From Tessaracoccus antarcticus (GTDB lineage Bacteria > Actinomycetota > Actinomycetes > Propionibacteriales > Propionibacteriaceae), in assembly GCF_003688855.1 (NCBI RefSeq), contig NZ_REFW01000001.1, forward strand, positions 992,001-1,056,000: DNA of 64,000 bases, in the 5' to 3' direction. The translations under genes and the position numbers were made by a program. The notes under the pieces are model-generated. The model did not search any database, had not been told where the DNA came from, and saw nothing but the letters and a program-made list of their open reading frames with translations. Shown here piece by piece: positions 26,512-34,775 of the stretch (position 1 is the stretch's first letter; each line of letters opens with the position of its first letter).

Positions 26512-27839
26512 GCGTGACGATCGAGGTGGTCAACGACCCGGGCGCGACGCCGGATGACCGGGTCGGTGCGCTGCGTCGCTGGGTGGATGCCGGCAACGAC
26601 TTCCCGCCCCTGACGCTGGAGTCGAACAACCACATCCACACCATCTACAGCTTCAGCCCCTACACACCCGCCATGGCGTGCCTGCGGGGCCGGGAGGCGG
26701 GGCTGCAGGTGGTGGGGTCCGTGGACCACGACTCCGTGGCCGCAGCCGCGGAGATGCGTGACGCCGGCTCCATCCTCGGAATGGGCGTGGTGACGGGCTT
26801 CGAGTGCCGGGTGATGCTCCACTCCGCAGAGGAAGTGGAGCAGGGGCGCGCCCCCTTCGCGGACCGCAAGGTGAACAACCCGGACTCCGAGGGTGTCGCC
26901 TACATGACGGTCCAGGCCATCCCGGCCCGTTCACGCCAGGCGGCAGAGGACTTCCTGCGTCCCATCCGTGCGGCACGGCTGGAGCGCACCCGCCGCATGA
27001 CCGAGGGTGCCAACAAGATCCTCGCGGCACTCGGGGCGCCGACCATGGACTTCGAGTCCGACGTCGTCGGCATCTCCCAGTTCGCCTCCGGCGGCACGAT
27101 TACCGAGCGGCACCTGCTCTACGCCATGTCGGAGGCGCTCATCGCCTGCTTCGGGCGCGGCGACGCCCTCGTGGAGGGGCTCCAGAAGATGGGCGTCGGG
27201 ATCCCCGGACCGCTGCGGGCCGTGCTCGCGGACCCGGGGAACCTGTTCCTGCCGCACGACCTCCTGGGCCTGCTCAAGGCGGAATACCTCGAGCGCTTCT
27301 ACATCCAGCCCGAGCGGATGGTCCACGGTGGGGAACTGCCGGATGCACGCACGGTGGTGGAGTTCGCGCTCCGCATCGGCGCCATCCCCTGCTACGCCTA
27401 CCTGGGCGACGTGTCGGCCTCGCCGACCGGTGACAAGCGAGCCGAAGCGTTCGAGGACTCCTACCTCGACGAACTCGTCGCGTACCTGCGCAACCTGGGG
27501 TTCCCGGCCATCACGTTCATGCCGCCCCGCAACACGGCGGCGCAGCTGGGGCGCATCTCCGCGCTGGCCGATGCCCACGACATGATCCAGGTCTCCGGTG
27601 TCGACATCAACCAGCCCCGGCAGGTGTTCTCCTGTCCCGAGCTGGCCGAACCCCGCTTCGCCCACCTGGGCGACTCCACGTGGGCGCTGGTGGCGCACGA
27701 GGTGCTCTCGGATGCCGACCCGCGACGCGGGTTGCTGCACCCCGAGAACCCCATGGCGGACCTCCCGTTGTCCGAGCGAATCTCGGCCTACGGAGAACTG
27801 GGCCGCCAGCTCGTTTCCGACAAGGGAGCCACCCCATGA
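26508..27839 (+). CDS. PHP-domain metal-dependent protein of the island
   Basis: The start GTG overlaps the E1 stop (GTGA). Near the N-terminus, [20 protein letters not shown] followed by [15 protein letters not shown] is a PHP-family metal centre (HxH, then DHD). The rest of the 443 residues has helical regions ([15 protein letters not shown]), a [15 protein letters not shown] segment, and [16 protein letters not shown] near the end. PHP proteins are phosphoesterases or related hydrolases, so a role on a phosphorylated intermediate is plausible but unproven. The ATGA junction with the SDR gene shows coupling. Confidence 0.75.
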   Translation: MSVTIEVVNDPGATPDDRVGALRRWVDAGNDFPPLTLESNNHIHTIYSFSPYTPAMACLRGREAGLQVVGSVDHDSVAAAAEMRDAGSILGMGVVTGFECRVMLHSAEEVEQGRAPFADRKVNNPDSEGVAYMTVQAIPARSRQAAEDFLRPIRAARLERTRRMTEGANKILAALGAPTMDFESDVVGISQFASGGTITERHLLYAMSEALIACFGRGDALVEGLQKMGVGIPGPLRAVLADPGNLFLPHDLLGLLKAEYLERFYIQPERMVHGGELPDARTVVEFALRIGAIPCYAYLGDVSASPTGDKRAEAFEDSYLDELVAYLRNLGFPAITFMPPRNTAAQLGRISALADAHDMIQVSGVDINQPRQVFSCPELAEPRFAHLGDSTWALVAHEVLSDADPRRGLLHPENPMADLPLSERISAYGELGRQLVSDKGATP

Positions 27840-28948
27840 GAACCGACGACCTGCTGGTGCTGCTGCGCGGTGTCCTGCTGGATGCCCATGCCACCCCGGT
27901 GGTGCTCACCCCCGCCACGTCGGAGCCGAGCATCACCATCGACGTGGACGCCTCTGACGCGGCGGAGGCCGCGCAGCTCCTGCGCGATGCCCTCCCCGCG
28001 GGGCTGACGCTGCCCGCCGTTGTCTGCCTGACCAGTGGCGAGGATCGGGTCACAGTGACGGCACGGCACCTTCCCGGTGCGGTGCCCGTGCCCGATCCTC
28101 GGGATGGAGCGGCCGGGAGTGCCGCATCCAGGGCTGGCGTCGTCGCGGGGCGGGTTGCGCTCGTCACCGGTGGCGCCCAGGGCTTCGGCGAGGGAATCGT
28201 CAGGGCGCTGCACGCCTCCGGCGCCTGGGTGTTCATCGCCGACCTCAACCTCGACGGCGCCACAGCGCTCGCGAAGGAGTTGGGGGAGCGGGCCACCGCC
28301 GTGGGCTGCAACGTGGCCGACGAGGACTCCGTCGCGCACCTGGCGGCCACCATCGTGGCCACCTGCGGCGGGATTGACCTCGTGGTCTCCAACGCCGGCA
28401 TCGCCCGCGCCGGCTCCGTCCTCGAGCAGGACCTCGCGGCCTTCGCGCTGAGCACTGACGTCAACTACACGGCGTTCTTCCTCGTGACGAAACACCTCGG
28501 GCGGGTGCTGCGCCTGCAGAATGTCGCGGCGCCGGACTGGGCCACCGACATCATCCAGATCAACTCCAAGTCCGGACTCGTCGGCTCCAACCGCAACGGT
28601 GCGTACGCAGGCAGCAAGTTCGGTGGCATCGGGCTGGTCCAGAGCTTCGCCCTGGAACTGGTGGAGAGCCGCATCAAGGTCAACGCCATCTGCCCCGGTA
28701 ACTTCTTCGACGGACCGCTCTGGTCCGACCCTGTCAACGGGCTGTTCGTCCAGTACCTGCGCTCGGGCAAGGTCCCCGGCGCCACAGAAGTAGAAGAGGT
28801 CAGGGCGTTCTACGAGTCCAAGGTCCCCATGGGGCGGGGGGCGCTGGGCGCCGACGTCATGCGAGCCCTCTACTACATCGTCGAGCAGGCCTACGAGACA
28901 GGCCAGGCCGTCCCCGTCACGGGCGGCCAAGTCATGTTGAGCAGCTGA
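27836..28948 (+). CDS. SDR-family NAD(P)-dependent oxidoreductase with N-terminal extension
   Basis: The first 95 or so of 370 residues form a small extra domain (TDDLLVLLRGVLLDAHATP, ITIDVDASDAAEAAQLLRDA) not found in ordinary SDRs. A classical SDR follows: VALVTGGAQGFGEGIV for the cofactor, NAGIARAG, the catalytic Ser in INSKSGLVGS, and YAGSKFGG with Tyr and Lys. The SDR part resembles sorbitol-6-phosphate dehydrogenases and the dehydrogenase half of rhamnulose-phosphate aldolase/dehydrogenase fusions. Here the aldolase half is absent. It probably oxidises or reduces a sugar or sugar phosphate. Confidence 0.85.
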   Translation: MRTDDLLVLLRGVLLDAHATPVVLTPATSEPSITIDVDASDAAEAAQLLRDALPAGLTLPAVVCLTSGEDRVTVTARHLPGAVPVPDPRDGAAGSAASRAGVVAGRVALVTGGAQGFGEGIVRALHASGAWVFIADLNLDGATALAKELGERATAVGCNVADEDSVAHLAATIVATCGGIDLVVSNAGIARAGSVLEQDLAAFALSTDVNYTAFFLVTKHLGRVLRLQNVAAPDWATDIIQINSKSGLVGSNRNGAYAGSKFGGIGLVQSFALELVESRIKVNAICPGNFFDGPLWSDPVNGLFVQYLRSGKVPGATEVEEVRAFYESKVPMGRGALGADVMRALYYIVEQAYETGQAVPVTGGQVMLSS

Positions 28949-28974
28949 AACCCACACCATCGAGAGGGACAACC

Positions 28975-30585
28975 GTGAGCCACGGATCACAGACCCAGCA
29001 CGCCATCCAGTTCACCGGGGTGGGGGAGATCGTCCACAACGACGCCAAGCCCATTGACCCGGTGGGCCCGCACCAGATGATGCTGCAGGTGGAGGCCTGC
29101 GGGATCTGCTTCAGCGACACCAAGCTGCTGAAGGCCTTCGACTCCCACCCCCGCAAGGCGGCGGTGGTCAGCGGCATCGACCCCGACGCCCTGGCGCAGA
29201 TCCCCGGATACAAGCCGGGTGCCGCCCCCACGGTGCCGGGACACGAACCCGTGGGTCGCATCGTCGAGGTGGGGGACCAGGTGACGCACTTCCGGGTGGG
29301 TGACCGGGTGCTGGTCCAGGCGGACTGGAAGCACCTGCGCACCGCAACGTCCAACGGCGCATTCGGGTACAACTTCGAGGGTGCCCTGCAGGAGTTCGTC
29401 GTCATCGACGAGCGGTGCGTGGTCTCGCCCTCGGGTGAGGAGTTCCTCATCCACGTCACCGACGGGCCGTCGGCGGCAGCGGTCGCCCTCATCGAGCCCT
29501 GGGCCACGGTCGAGGGGTCCTACGCATGGCGCGAACGCAACCACGTCCTGGCCGGTGGCCGCATGCTGGTGGTCTCCGACGGCGAGGTCCACGGACTCGA
29601 CGACCTGACCCGCGGCAACGAACCGGCGGAGATGGTCCGACTGTCGTCTCGTGAGGTTGCCGACGCGGATGGGGAGCCCTTCGACGACATCATCTACTTC
29701 GGACACGACGCGGCCGTCGTCGAGGTGCTGGCGCCGCGACTCGGCACCCGGGCCGTGCTGTGCGTCGTGCTGGGCGGCGGGCGACTGGAACGCAAGGTTG
29801 CCCTGGACATCGGGCGGGTGCACTACGACTTCATCCGGTTCTGTGGCACCACGGGCAATGACCCGGCCGCGGGCTACGCCTGGATCCCGGAGACGGGCGA
29901 GCTGCGCGAGGGGGACCGGGTGGCCATCATCGGTGCCGCCGGCCCCATGGGCCAGATGCACACCATGCGTGCCGTCACCTCGGAGATCCCCGGCATCACC
30001 GTGGCCGGCACGGACCTCAGTGATGACCGCTTGGCGCACCTGCAGGCCGTCGTCGGGCCGGTCGCCGAAGCCAGGGGCGTGCCGCTGGAGATCATCAACT
30101 CCGGATCAACGCAGCTGCAGCCCGGATACACCCACCTCAGCTGCATGGTCCCCGTGGCGGCGCTGGTGAGTCAGGCCGTCGACCTCGCCGGGGAGGGCGC
30201 CATCGTCAACGCCTTCGCAGGGATCCCGGCGGGCACTCTGGGGGAGTTTGACCTCCAGGGGATCCTCGAGCGGCGCATCTTCATGCTGGGCACCTCGGGA
30301 TCCGACGTCTCCGACATGCGCACCGTGCTCGACAAGATCGAGCGGGGGATCATCGACACCCACATCTCGCTCGACGCGGTGTGTGGCATGGCCGGTTTCC
30401 AGGACGCCATCGATGCGGTGATCAACCGCACCTCCGGCGGCAAGATCATGGTCTACCCGAGCCTGCCCGACCTGCCGCTGACCCGTCTCGTGGACATGCC
30501 CGATTCCCTGCCGCACGTCGCGGCGCTCCTGGAGCGCGGGGTGTGGACCAAGGCCGCAGAGGAAGCACTCCTCGCTCCACGGTGA
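28975..30585 (+). CDS. Zinc-type alcohol dehydrogenase, long form
   Basis: The 536-residue medium-chain dehydrogenase is much longer than the usual 340-360. It has a GroES-like catalytic domain (CGICFSDTKLLKAF, GHEPVGRIVEVGDQV, FRVGDRVLVQ). A middle stretch of about 100 residues (YAWRERNHVLAGGRMLVVSD to CVVLGGGRLERK) looks like an inserted nucleotide-binding-type module. The Rossmann part is VAIIGAAGPMGQMHTMRA. Similar long enzymes act on polyols or ketose phosphates (L-sorbose-1-phosphate reductase group). It starts at GTG 28975 after GAGAGGGAC and closes the DeoR operon. Confidence 0.85.
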   Translation: MSHGSQTQHAIQFTGVGEIVHNDAKPIDPVGPHQMMLQVEACGICFSDTKLLKAFDSHPRKAAVVSGIDPDALAQIPGYKPGAAPTVPGHEPVGRIVEVGDQVTHFRVGDRVLVQADWKHLRTATSNGAFGYNFEGALQEFVVIDERCVVSPSGEEFLIHVTDGPSAAAVALIEPWATVEGSYAWRERNHVLAGGRMLVVSDGEVHGLDDLTRGNEPAEMVRLSSREVADADGEPFDDIIYFGHDAAVVEVLAPRLGTRAVLCVVLGGGRLERKVALDIGRVHYDFIRFCGTTGNDPAAGYAWIPETGELREGDRVAIIGAAGPMGQMHTMRAVTSEIPGITVAGTDLSDDRLAHLQAVVGPVAEARGVPLEIINSGSTQLQPGYTHLSCMVPVAALVSQAVDLAGEGAIVNAFAGIPAGTLGEFDLQGILERRIFMLGTSGSDVSDMRTVLDKIERGIIDTHISLDAVCGMAGFQDAIDAVINRTSGGKIMVYPSLPDLPLTRLVDMPDSLPHVAALLERGVWTKAAEEALLAPR

Positions 30586-30614
30586 CGGTGGTGCTGCCCG
30601 ACAACTCAGGGGAC

Positions 30615-30652
30615 CCGACCGACCTGCTGCCGGGGCGCAGCAGGCCGGTCGG
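30615..30652 (+). terminator. Hairpin after the zinc dehydrogenase gene
   Basis: The arms 30615-30629 and 30638-30652 pair (CCGACC, then CTGCTG, against CAGCAG, then CCGGTCGG) with a small internal mismatch and an eight-base loop. It begins 29 bases after the stop and separates the dehydrogenase operon from the transport operon. No T-run follows, so termination may be partial. Confidence 0.5.
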
Positions 30653-30773
30653 ATCCTTGCCGCCCGCAAGCCGTCACCCACGCCCTCGAGTGCCACAGGG
30701 CCCTCTCGCCCGCGGGTGAACACCCCGCGAAAGTGACATTTTGGTAACGAAGAGTCGCAAGTGCACCCAGCAG

Positions 30774-30787
30774 TGCTAGCGTTAACA
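30774..30787 (+). promoter_or_regulatory. LacI-type operator before the sugar transport operon
   Basis: TGCTAGCGTTAACA is an imperfect 14-base palindrome centred on CG, the form bound by LacI/GalR regulators of actinobacterial sugar operons. It lies 54 bases upstream of the ABC ATPase start. The LacI gene at 38034 in the same operon is the natural candidate to bind it. A promoter is expected at about 30730-30790 but I see no strong -35/-10 pair. Confidence 0.55.
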
Positions 30788-30840
30788 TTCTGAGGCCTCG
30801 GCGCATGGACGCTCCGACCTCGCTGTACGAAGGAGTACGT

Positions 30841-32358
30841 ATGGCCAAGCTGTTGGAACTGAAGAACATCAGTAAAACTTTTCCCGGGGTCAAGGCGCTG
30901 CAGAACGTGGACCTGGACCTGGAGGCGGGCGAGGTGCTGGGCCTGTGCGGCGAGAACGGTGCCGGCAAGTCCACCCTCATGAAGATCCTGACCGGCATCT
31001 ACACGGCCGACCCGGGTGGCGAGATCTGGCTCGAAGGCAAGCGGGTGGAGGTCTCCGGGGTGAACCACGCCCGCGATCTGGGCCTGTCGATCATCCACCA
31101 GGAACTCAACATGGTGCCGGACCTCACGGTGGCGCAGAACCTGTTCCTGGGGCGCCCCGGAAGCCACTCGTCGGGCTGGGTCAACGACCGCAAACTCAAC
31201 AAGGACGCATCAGAGCTCTTCGAGCGCCTCGGCATGAACGTCGACCCGAAAGCGCTCATCTCGACCCTGTCCGTGGCACGCCAGCAAATGGTGGAGATCG
31301 CCCGGGCGCTGTCGTACAACTCCCGGATCCTCGTGATGGACGAGCCCACCGCGGCCCTGACCATCGCTGAGACCGAGGCGCTGTACACGATGATCCGTGA
31401 CTTCGTGAAGCCCGAAACCGGCCTGATCTACATCTCGCACCGGATGCCGGAGATCGAGGAGATCACCGACAGGGTCTCCGTCCTCCGCGACGGCCAGTTC
31501 ATCGGGACGGTGGTGACCAAGGACGTGGCGATGCGCGAGATCATCTCCATGATGGTGGGCCGCGAGGTCTCCGCAGAGGCGCGACCCCGCACCAAGCCGC
31601 TGTCGGATGAGGTGGTGCTGCGGGTCAGCAACCTCAGCACCAAGAAGCTGCTCCGCAACATCAACTTCGAGCTCAGGCGCGGCGAGATCCTGGGATTCGC
31701 AGGCCTCATGGGCGCCGGGCGCACCGAGGTGGCACGCTGCATCTTCGGCGCCGACCCGCGGGTCACCGGTGACATCGAGATGCACGGCAAGAAGGTGTCC
31801 AACAAGACGGCGGCCGACGCGGTCCGCAACGGCATGGGGTACCTGTCGGAGGACCGCAAACAGTTCGGGCTCCTGCTGGAGCAGGACGTCAAGGCCAACT
31901 GTGTGATGGCGGCAATGAAGGACTTCAACATCGGAGGGTTCATCCTCGACGGGAAGATCCGCACCGTGGGCCAGGAGTACTCCGACAAGCTCAGGGTGAA
32001 GACCCCGTCGGTCAACCAGTTGCTGGGGAAGCTCTCAGGTGGCAACCAGCAGAAGGTCGTCATCGCCAAGTGGCTCGTGCGCAACTGCGACATCCTCATT
32101 TTCGACGAACCGACGCGAGGCATCGACGTGGGCGCCAAGGAGGAAATCTACGGGCTGCTCGAGCAGCTGTGCGGGCAGGGCAAGGGGATCATCATGATCT
32201 CCTCCGAACTGCCCGAGGTGCTGAGGATGTCGAACCGGATCGCCGTCATGGCGCACGGCCACATCACGGGGGTCCTCGAGAACGAGGACGCCAACCAGGA
32301 AAAAATCATGGAGCTTGCCACGGTCGGCAAAGCACAACTGAGCGGAGACGCAGCATGA
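30841..32358 (+). CDS. Sugar ABC transporter ATP-binding protein, RbsA/MglA type
   Basis: The ATG at 30841 follows AAGGAG. The 505-residue protein is a tandem ATPase. The first domain has GENGAGKSTLMKIL (Walker A), LSVARQQMVEIARAL (signature region) and ILVMDEPTAAL (Walker B). The second has the altered P-loop GLMGAGRTE, then LSGGNQQKVVIAKWL and ILIFDEPTRGIDVGAKEEIY. This layout is specific to the CUT2 family that imports monosaccharides such as ribose, xylose or fucose. The gene starts the second half of the island, and its end overlaps the permease start. Confidence 0.94.
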   Translation: MAKLLELKNISKTFPGVKALQNVDLDLEAGEVLGLCGENGAGKSTLMKILTGIYTADPGGEIWLEGKRVEVSGVNHARDLGLSIIHQELNMVPDLTVAQNLFLGRPGSHSSGWVNDRKLNKDASELFERLGMNVDPKALISTLSVARQQMVEIARALSYNSRILVMDEPTAALTIAETEALYTMIRDFVKPETGLIYISHRMPEIEEITDRVSVLRDGQFIGTVVTKDVAMREIISMMVGREVSAEARPRTKPLSDEVVLRVSNLSTKKLLRNINFELRRGEILGFAGLMGAGRTEVARCIFGADPRVTGDIEMHGKKVSNKTAADAVRNGMGYLSEDRKQFGLLLEQDVKANCVMAAMKDFNIGGFILDGKIRTVGQEYSDKLRVKTPSVNQLLGKLSGGNQQKVVIAKWLVRNCDILIFDEPTRGIDVGAKEEIYGLLEQLCGQGKGIIMISSELPEVLRMSNRIAVMAHGHITGVLENEDANQEKIMELATVGKAQLSGDAA

Positions 32359-33428
32359 GCAACACCCTCAAGCCCGACCACGACACTTCTGTGGTCCCCC
32401 ACGACGTCGAGATGGGCTCGGAGGCGCAGGAGGGGCGTGCGGGTTCCGTGGCGAGCAGTCCCTCCGGTCTTTCGCGCTTCGTCAGGTCGTCACTGCAACA
32501 GGTGTTCGTGTTCGCGGCGCTGATCGCCGTCTACGTCTTCTTCCTGGTGGTGGCCCCCAACTTCGGCTCACCCAACGTGCTCACCGACATCCTCCTGCAG
32601 TCCTCCACCATCGGTGTGCTGGCGCTCGGCGCGACTTTCGTGATCGCCACCGGCGGCATCGACCTCTCCGTCGGTACCGGCATGACGCTGTGCGCTGTCA
32701 TGGCGGGCATTTTCCTCGGCGCCGACTACATGAACCTGCCCATGGGGCTCGGACTGCTGCTGACCCTGCTGGTGGGAGCCTTCATCGGACTCATCAACGG
32801 CTTCAACATCGCCATTCTGGGATTGCCGCCCTTCATCGCCACCCTGGCCATGATGATGATCGCCCGCGGTCTGGCCCTGATCATTTCCAAGGCGCAGTCG
32901 ATCAAGATCGCCAACCCCGACTACATCGCGCTGTCGAACGGACGCATACTTCCGTTCGTCTCCAACGCGGCGCTCATCTTTGTTCTCCTGACCATCGTGG
33001 CCGCTGTCATGTTGTCCAAGACGATCCTCGGCCGGTACTCACTCGCGATCGGCTCCAACGAGGAGGCCACCCGGCTCTCCGGCATCAACGTGAAGTTCTG
33101 GCTCATCCTCGTGTACGTGACGGCCGGCATCTTCATGGCGATGGGTGCAGTCCTGTACTCCGCGCGCTTCGGCTTCGTCCAGCCCGCTGAGGGGCTCGGG
33201 TTCGAGTTGCAGGTCATCGCAGCGGTGGTCATCGGCGGTACCTCGCTGGCCGGCGGCCGCGCCAACATCATCGGCACCCTGGTGGGTGCCCTCCTGATGA
33301 ACACACTCAACACCGGTCTGCAGATGATGGGCCTCGCCCAGCAGTGGCAGCTCGTCGTGGTGGGTGTGGTCGTCCTCATCGCGGTCTTCGCCGACAACGT
33401 CCGACGGAGCCGCGCCGCGGCGGTGTGA
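32355..33428 (+). CDS. Sugar ABC transporter permease, RbsC type
   Basis: The ATG overlaps the ATPase stop (ATGA). The 357-residue protein has a polar N-terminal extension of about 45 residues, then eight to ten membrane segments. It carries the CUT2 permease signature region GATFVIATGGIDLSVGTGM, NGFNIAILGLPPFIATLAMM, and a GSNEEATRLSGINV loop. AAVVIGGTSLAGGRANIIGT follows. A single permease gene is usual for this transporter class, acting as a homodimer. Confidence 0.93.
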   Translation: MSNTLKPDHDTSVVPHDVEMGSEAQEGRAGSVASSPSGLSRFVRSSLQQVFVFAALIAVYVFFLVVAPNFGSPNVLTDILLQSSTIGVLALGATFVIATGGIDLSVGTGMTLCAVMAGIFLGADYMNLPMGLGLLLTLLVGAFIGLINGFNIAILGLPPFIATLAMMMIARGLALIISKAQSIKIANPDYIALSNGRILPFVSNAALIFVLLTIVAAVMLSKTILGRYSLAIGSNEEATRLSGINVKFWLILVYVTAGIFMAMGAVLYSARFGFVQPAEGLGFELQVIAAVVIGGTSLAGGRANIIGTLVGALLMNTLNTGLQMMGLAQQWQLVVVGVVVLIAVFADNVRRSRAAAV

Positions 33429-33543
33429 CACCTGCCGCACACATCCACAACTGAATCGCTCATCGGGGGGGAAGTGCCATCGCTTTCCCGTCAACACGCA
33501 CCAAGGGGAAGCGATGTCGCTTCACCCCAACGAAAGGAAAGAG

Positions 33544-34617
33544 ATGCGTCTCTTGCGTTCCGCCATCGCAGTCTCATCACTGCTGGCGCTCGGCCTCACA
33601 GCCTGTTCCACATCCACACCCACCACAACCCCCATGGACAGCGCGTCCCCCATGGACAGCGCGTCCCCCATGGACAGCGCGTCCCCCATGGACAGCGCAT
33701 CCCCCATGGAAAGCACCTCCGGCGAGCCGATGGGTGAGGTCACCAAGGGTGACGGCACCAAGACCATCTACCTGGTGTCCAAGGGCTTCCAGCACCGCTT
33801 CTGGCAGGCGGTGAAGGAGGGGGCACAGCAGGCAGGCACCGAGTTCAACTACAAGGTCGAGTTCGTGGGCCCGGACAACGAGCAGCAGGTCACGCAGCAG
33901 CTCGACATGCTGAAGACGGCACTGAACAGCAAGCCTGCCGCCATCGGCTTCGCGGCGCTGGACTCCGGCGCGGCCAGCCCCGTGCTGGACCAGATCAAGG
34001 CCGCCAACATCCCCATCATCGCCTTCGACTCCGGTGTGGATTCGGACATTCCGCTGACCACAGTCCAGACGGACAACAGGGCTGCGGCCGCTGAGGCTGC
34101 CAAGCACATGGCGGAACTCGTCGGCGACAAGGGAACCGTCGGGCTCGTCTGCCACGACCAGACCTCCCAGACCGGCATCCAGCGCTGTGAGGGATTCCAG
34201 GAGTGGATGAAGGAGAACGCACCCGATGTCAAGGTGCTTGACCCCCAGTACGCAGGTGAAGTGGGCCTTGCCGCCAACACCGCCAAGGCCATGATCCAGG
34301 CCAACCCGGACATGGTGGGCATCTACGGCACCAACGAGGCAGCCGCCATCGGCGCACTCCAGGGTGTCACGGAGTCGGGCAAGAAACTGACCCTCGTCGG
34401 CTTCGACTCGGGCAAGGCCCAGCTCGACGCCATTGGCTCCGGCGTTGAGGCCGGCGCCATCACCCAGTCCCCCGTCAAGATGGGCTACGAAACCGTCAAG
34501 GCCGCCATCATGGCCGTCGATGGTCAGGAACTGCCGAAGATCATTGACTCCGGCTTCGCCTGGTACGACAAGACCAACATGGAAGACCCGGACATCAAGT
34601 CCAACCTCTACGAGTGA
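33544..34617 (+). CDS. Sugar ABC transporter substrate-binding lipoprotein, RbsB type
   Basis: The ATG at 33544 follows AAAGGAAAGAG. The 357-residue protein has a lipoprotein signal with lipobox LGLTAC (Cys21). A 30-residue linker made of PMDSAS repeats follows, then a periplasmic-binding type I domain: KTIYLVSKGFQHRFWQAVKE, GFAALDSGAASPVLDQIKAA, IIAFDSGVDSDIPLTTV, GIYGTNEAAAIGAL. The ligand is presumably the sugar acted on by the isomerase. Hairpins after the stop probably keep its mRNA more abundant than the enzymes downstream. Confidence 0.93.
   Translation: MRLLRSAIAVSSLLALGLTACSTSTPTTTPMDSASPMDSASPMDSASPMDSASPMESTSGEPMGEVTKGDGTKTIYLVSKGFQHRFWQAVKEGAQQAGTEFNYKVEFVGPDNEQQVTQQLDMLKTALNSKPAAIGFAALDSGAASPVLDQIKAANIPIIAFDSGVDSDIPLTTVQTDNRAAAAEAAKHMAELVGDKGTVGLVCHDQTSQTGIQRCEGFQEWMKENAPDVKVLDPQYAGEVGLAANTAKAMIQANPDMVGIYGTNEAAAIGALQGVTESGKKLTLVGFDSGKAQLDAIGSGVEAGAITQSPVKMGYETVKAAIMAVDGQELPKIIDSGFAWYDKTNMEDPDIKSNLYE
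33631..33720 (+). repeat. 18-bp tandem repeat encoding the PMDSAS linker
   Basis: Five units of 18 bases (CCCATGGACAGCGCGTCC) run in frame just after the lipobox. Units one to three are identical, unit four has one change and unit five is diverged. They encode PMDSAS four times, then PMESTS. In-frame repeats of this kind can change copy number by slippage without breaking the gene. Confidence 0.9.
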
Positions 34618-34621
34618 GTCC

Positions 34622-34679
34622 CGGCCCCTCGGGGCCGACCCACGGGGTCAGTGGCGCCGCCGGGATTCCCGTCGGCGCC
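34622..34679 (+). other. Two intercistronic hairpins between binding protein and isomerase genes
   Basis: CGGCCCC/GGGGCCG (34622-34637) is followed by GGCGCCG/CGGCGCC (34653-34679), whose interior can also pair (CGGG with CCCG). They sit in the 158-base gap after the binding-protein gene and lack T-runs. They likely act as partial terminators or RNase barriers that raise binding-protein mRNA relative to the enzymes. Confidence 0.5.
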
Positions 34680-34775
34680 CCTGGCCACCACCCTCTGCGG
34701 CGCACGACAGTGGCCGCAGAGCCCCGCAGTACCCCAGTACCCACAATCCACAATTCCAAGGTGTGATCAGCAACC

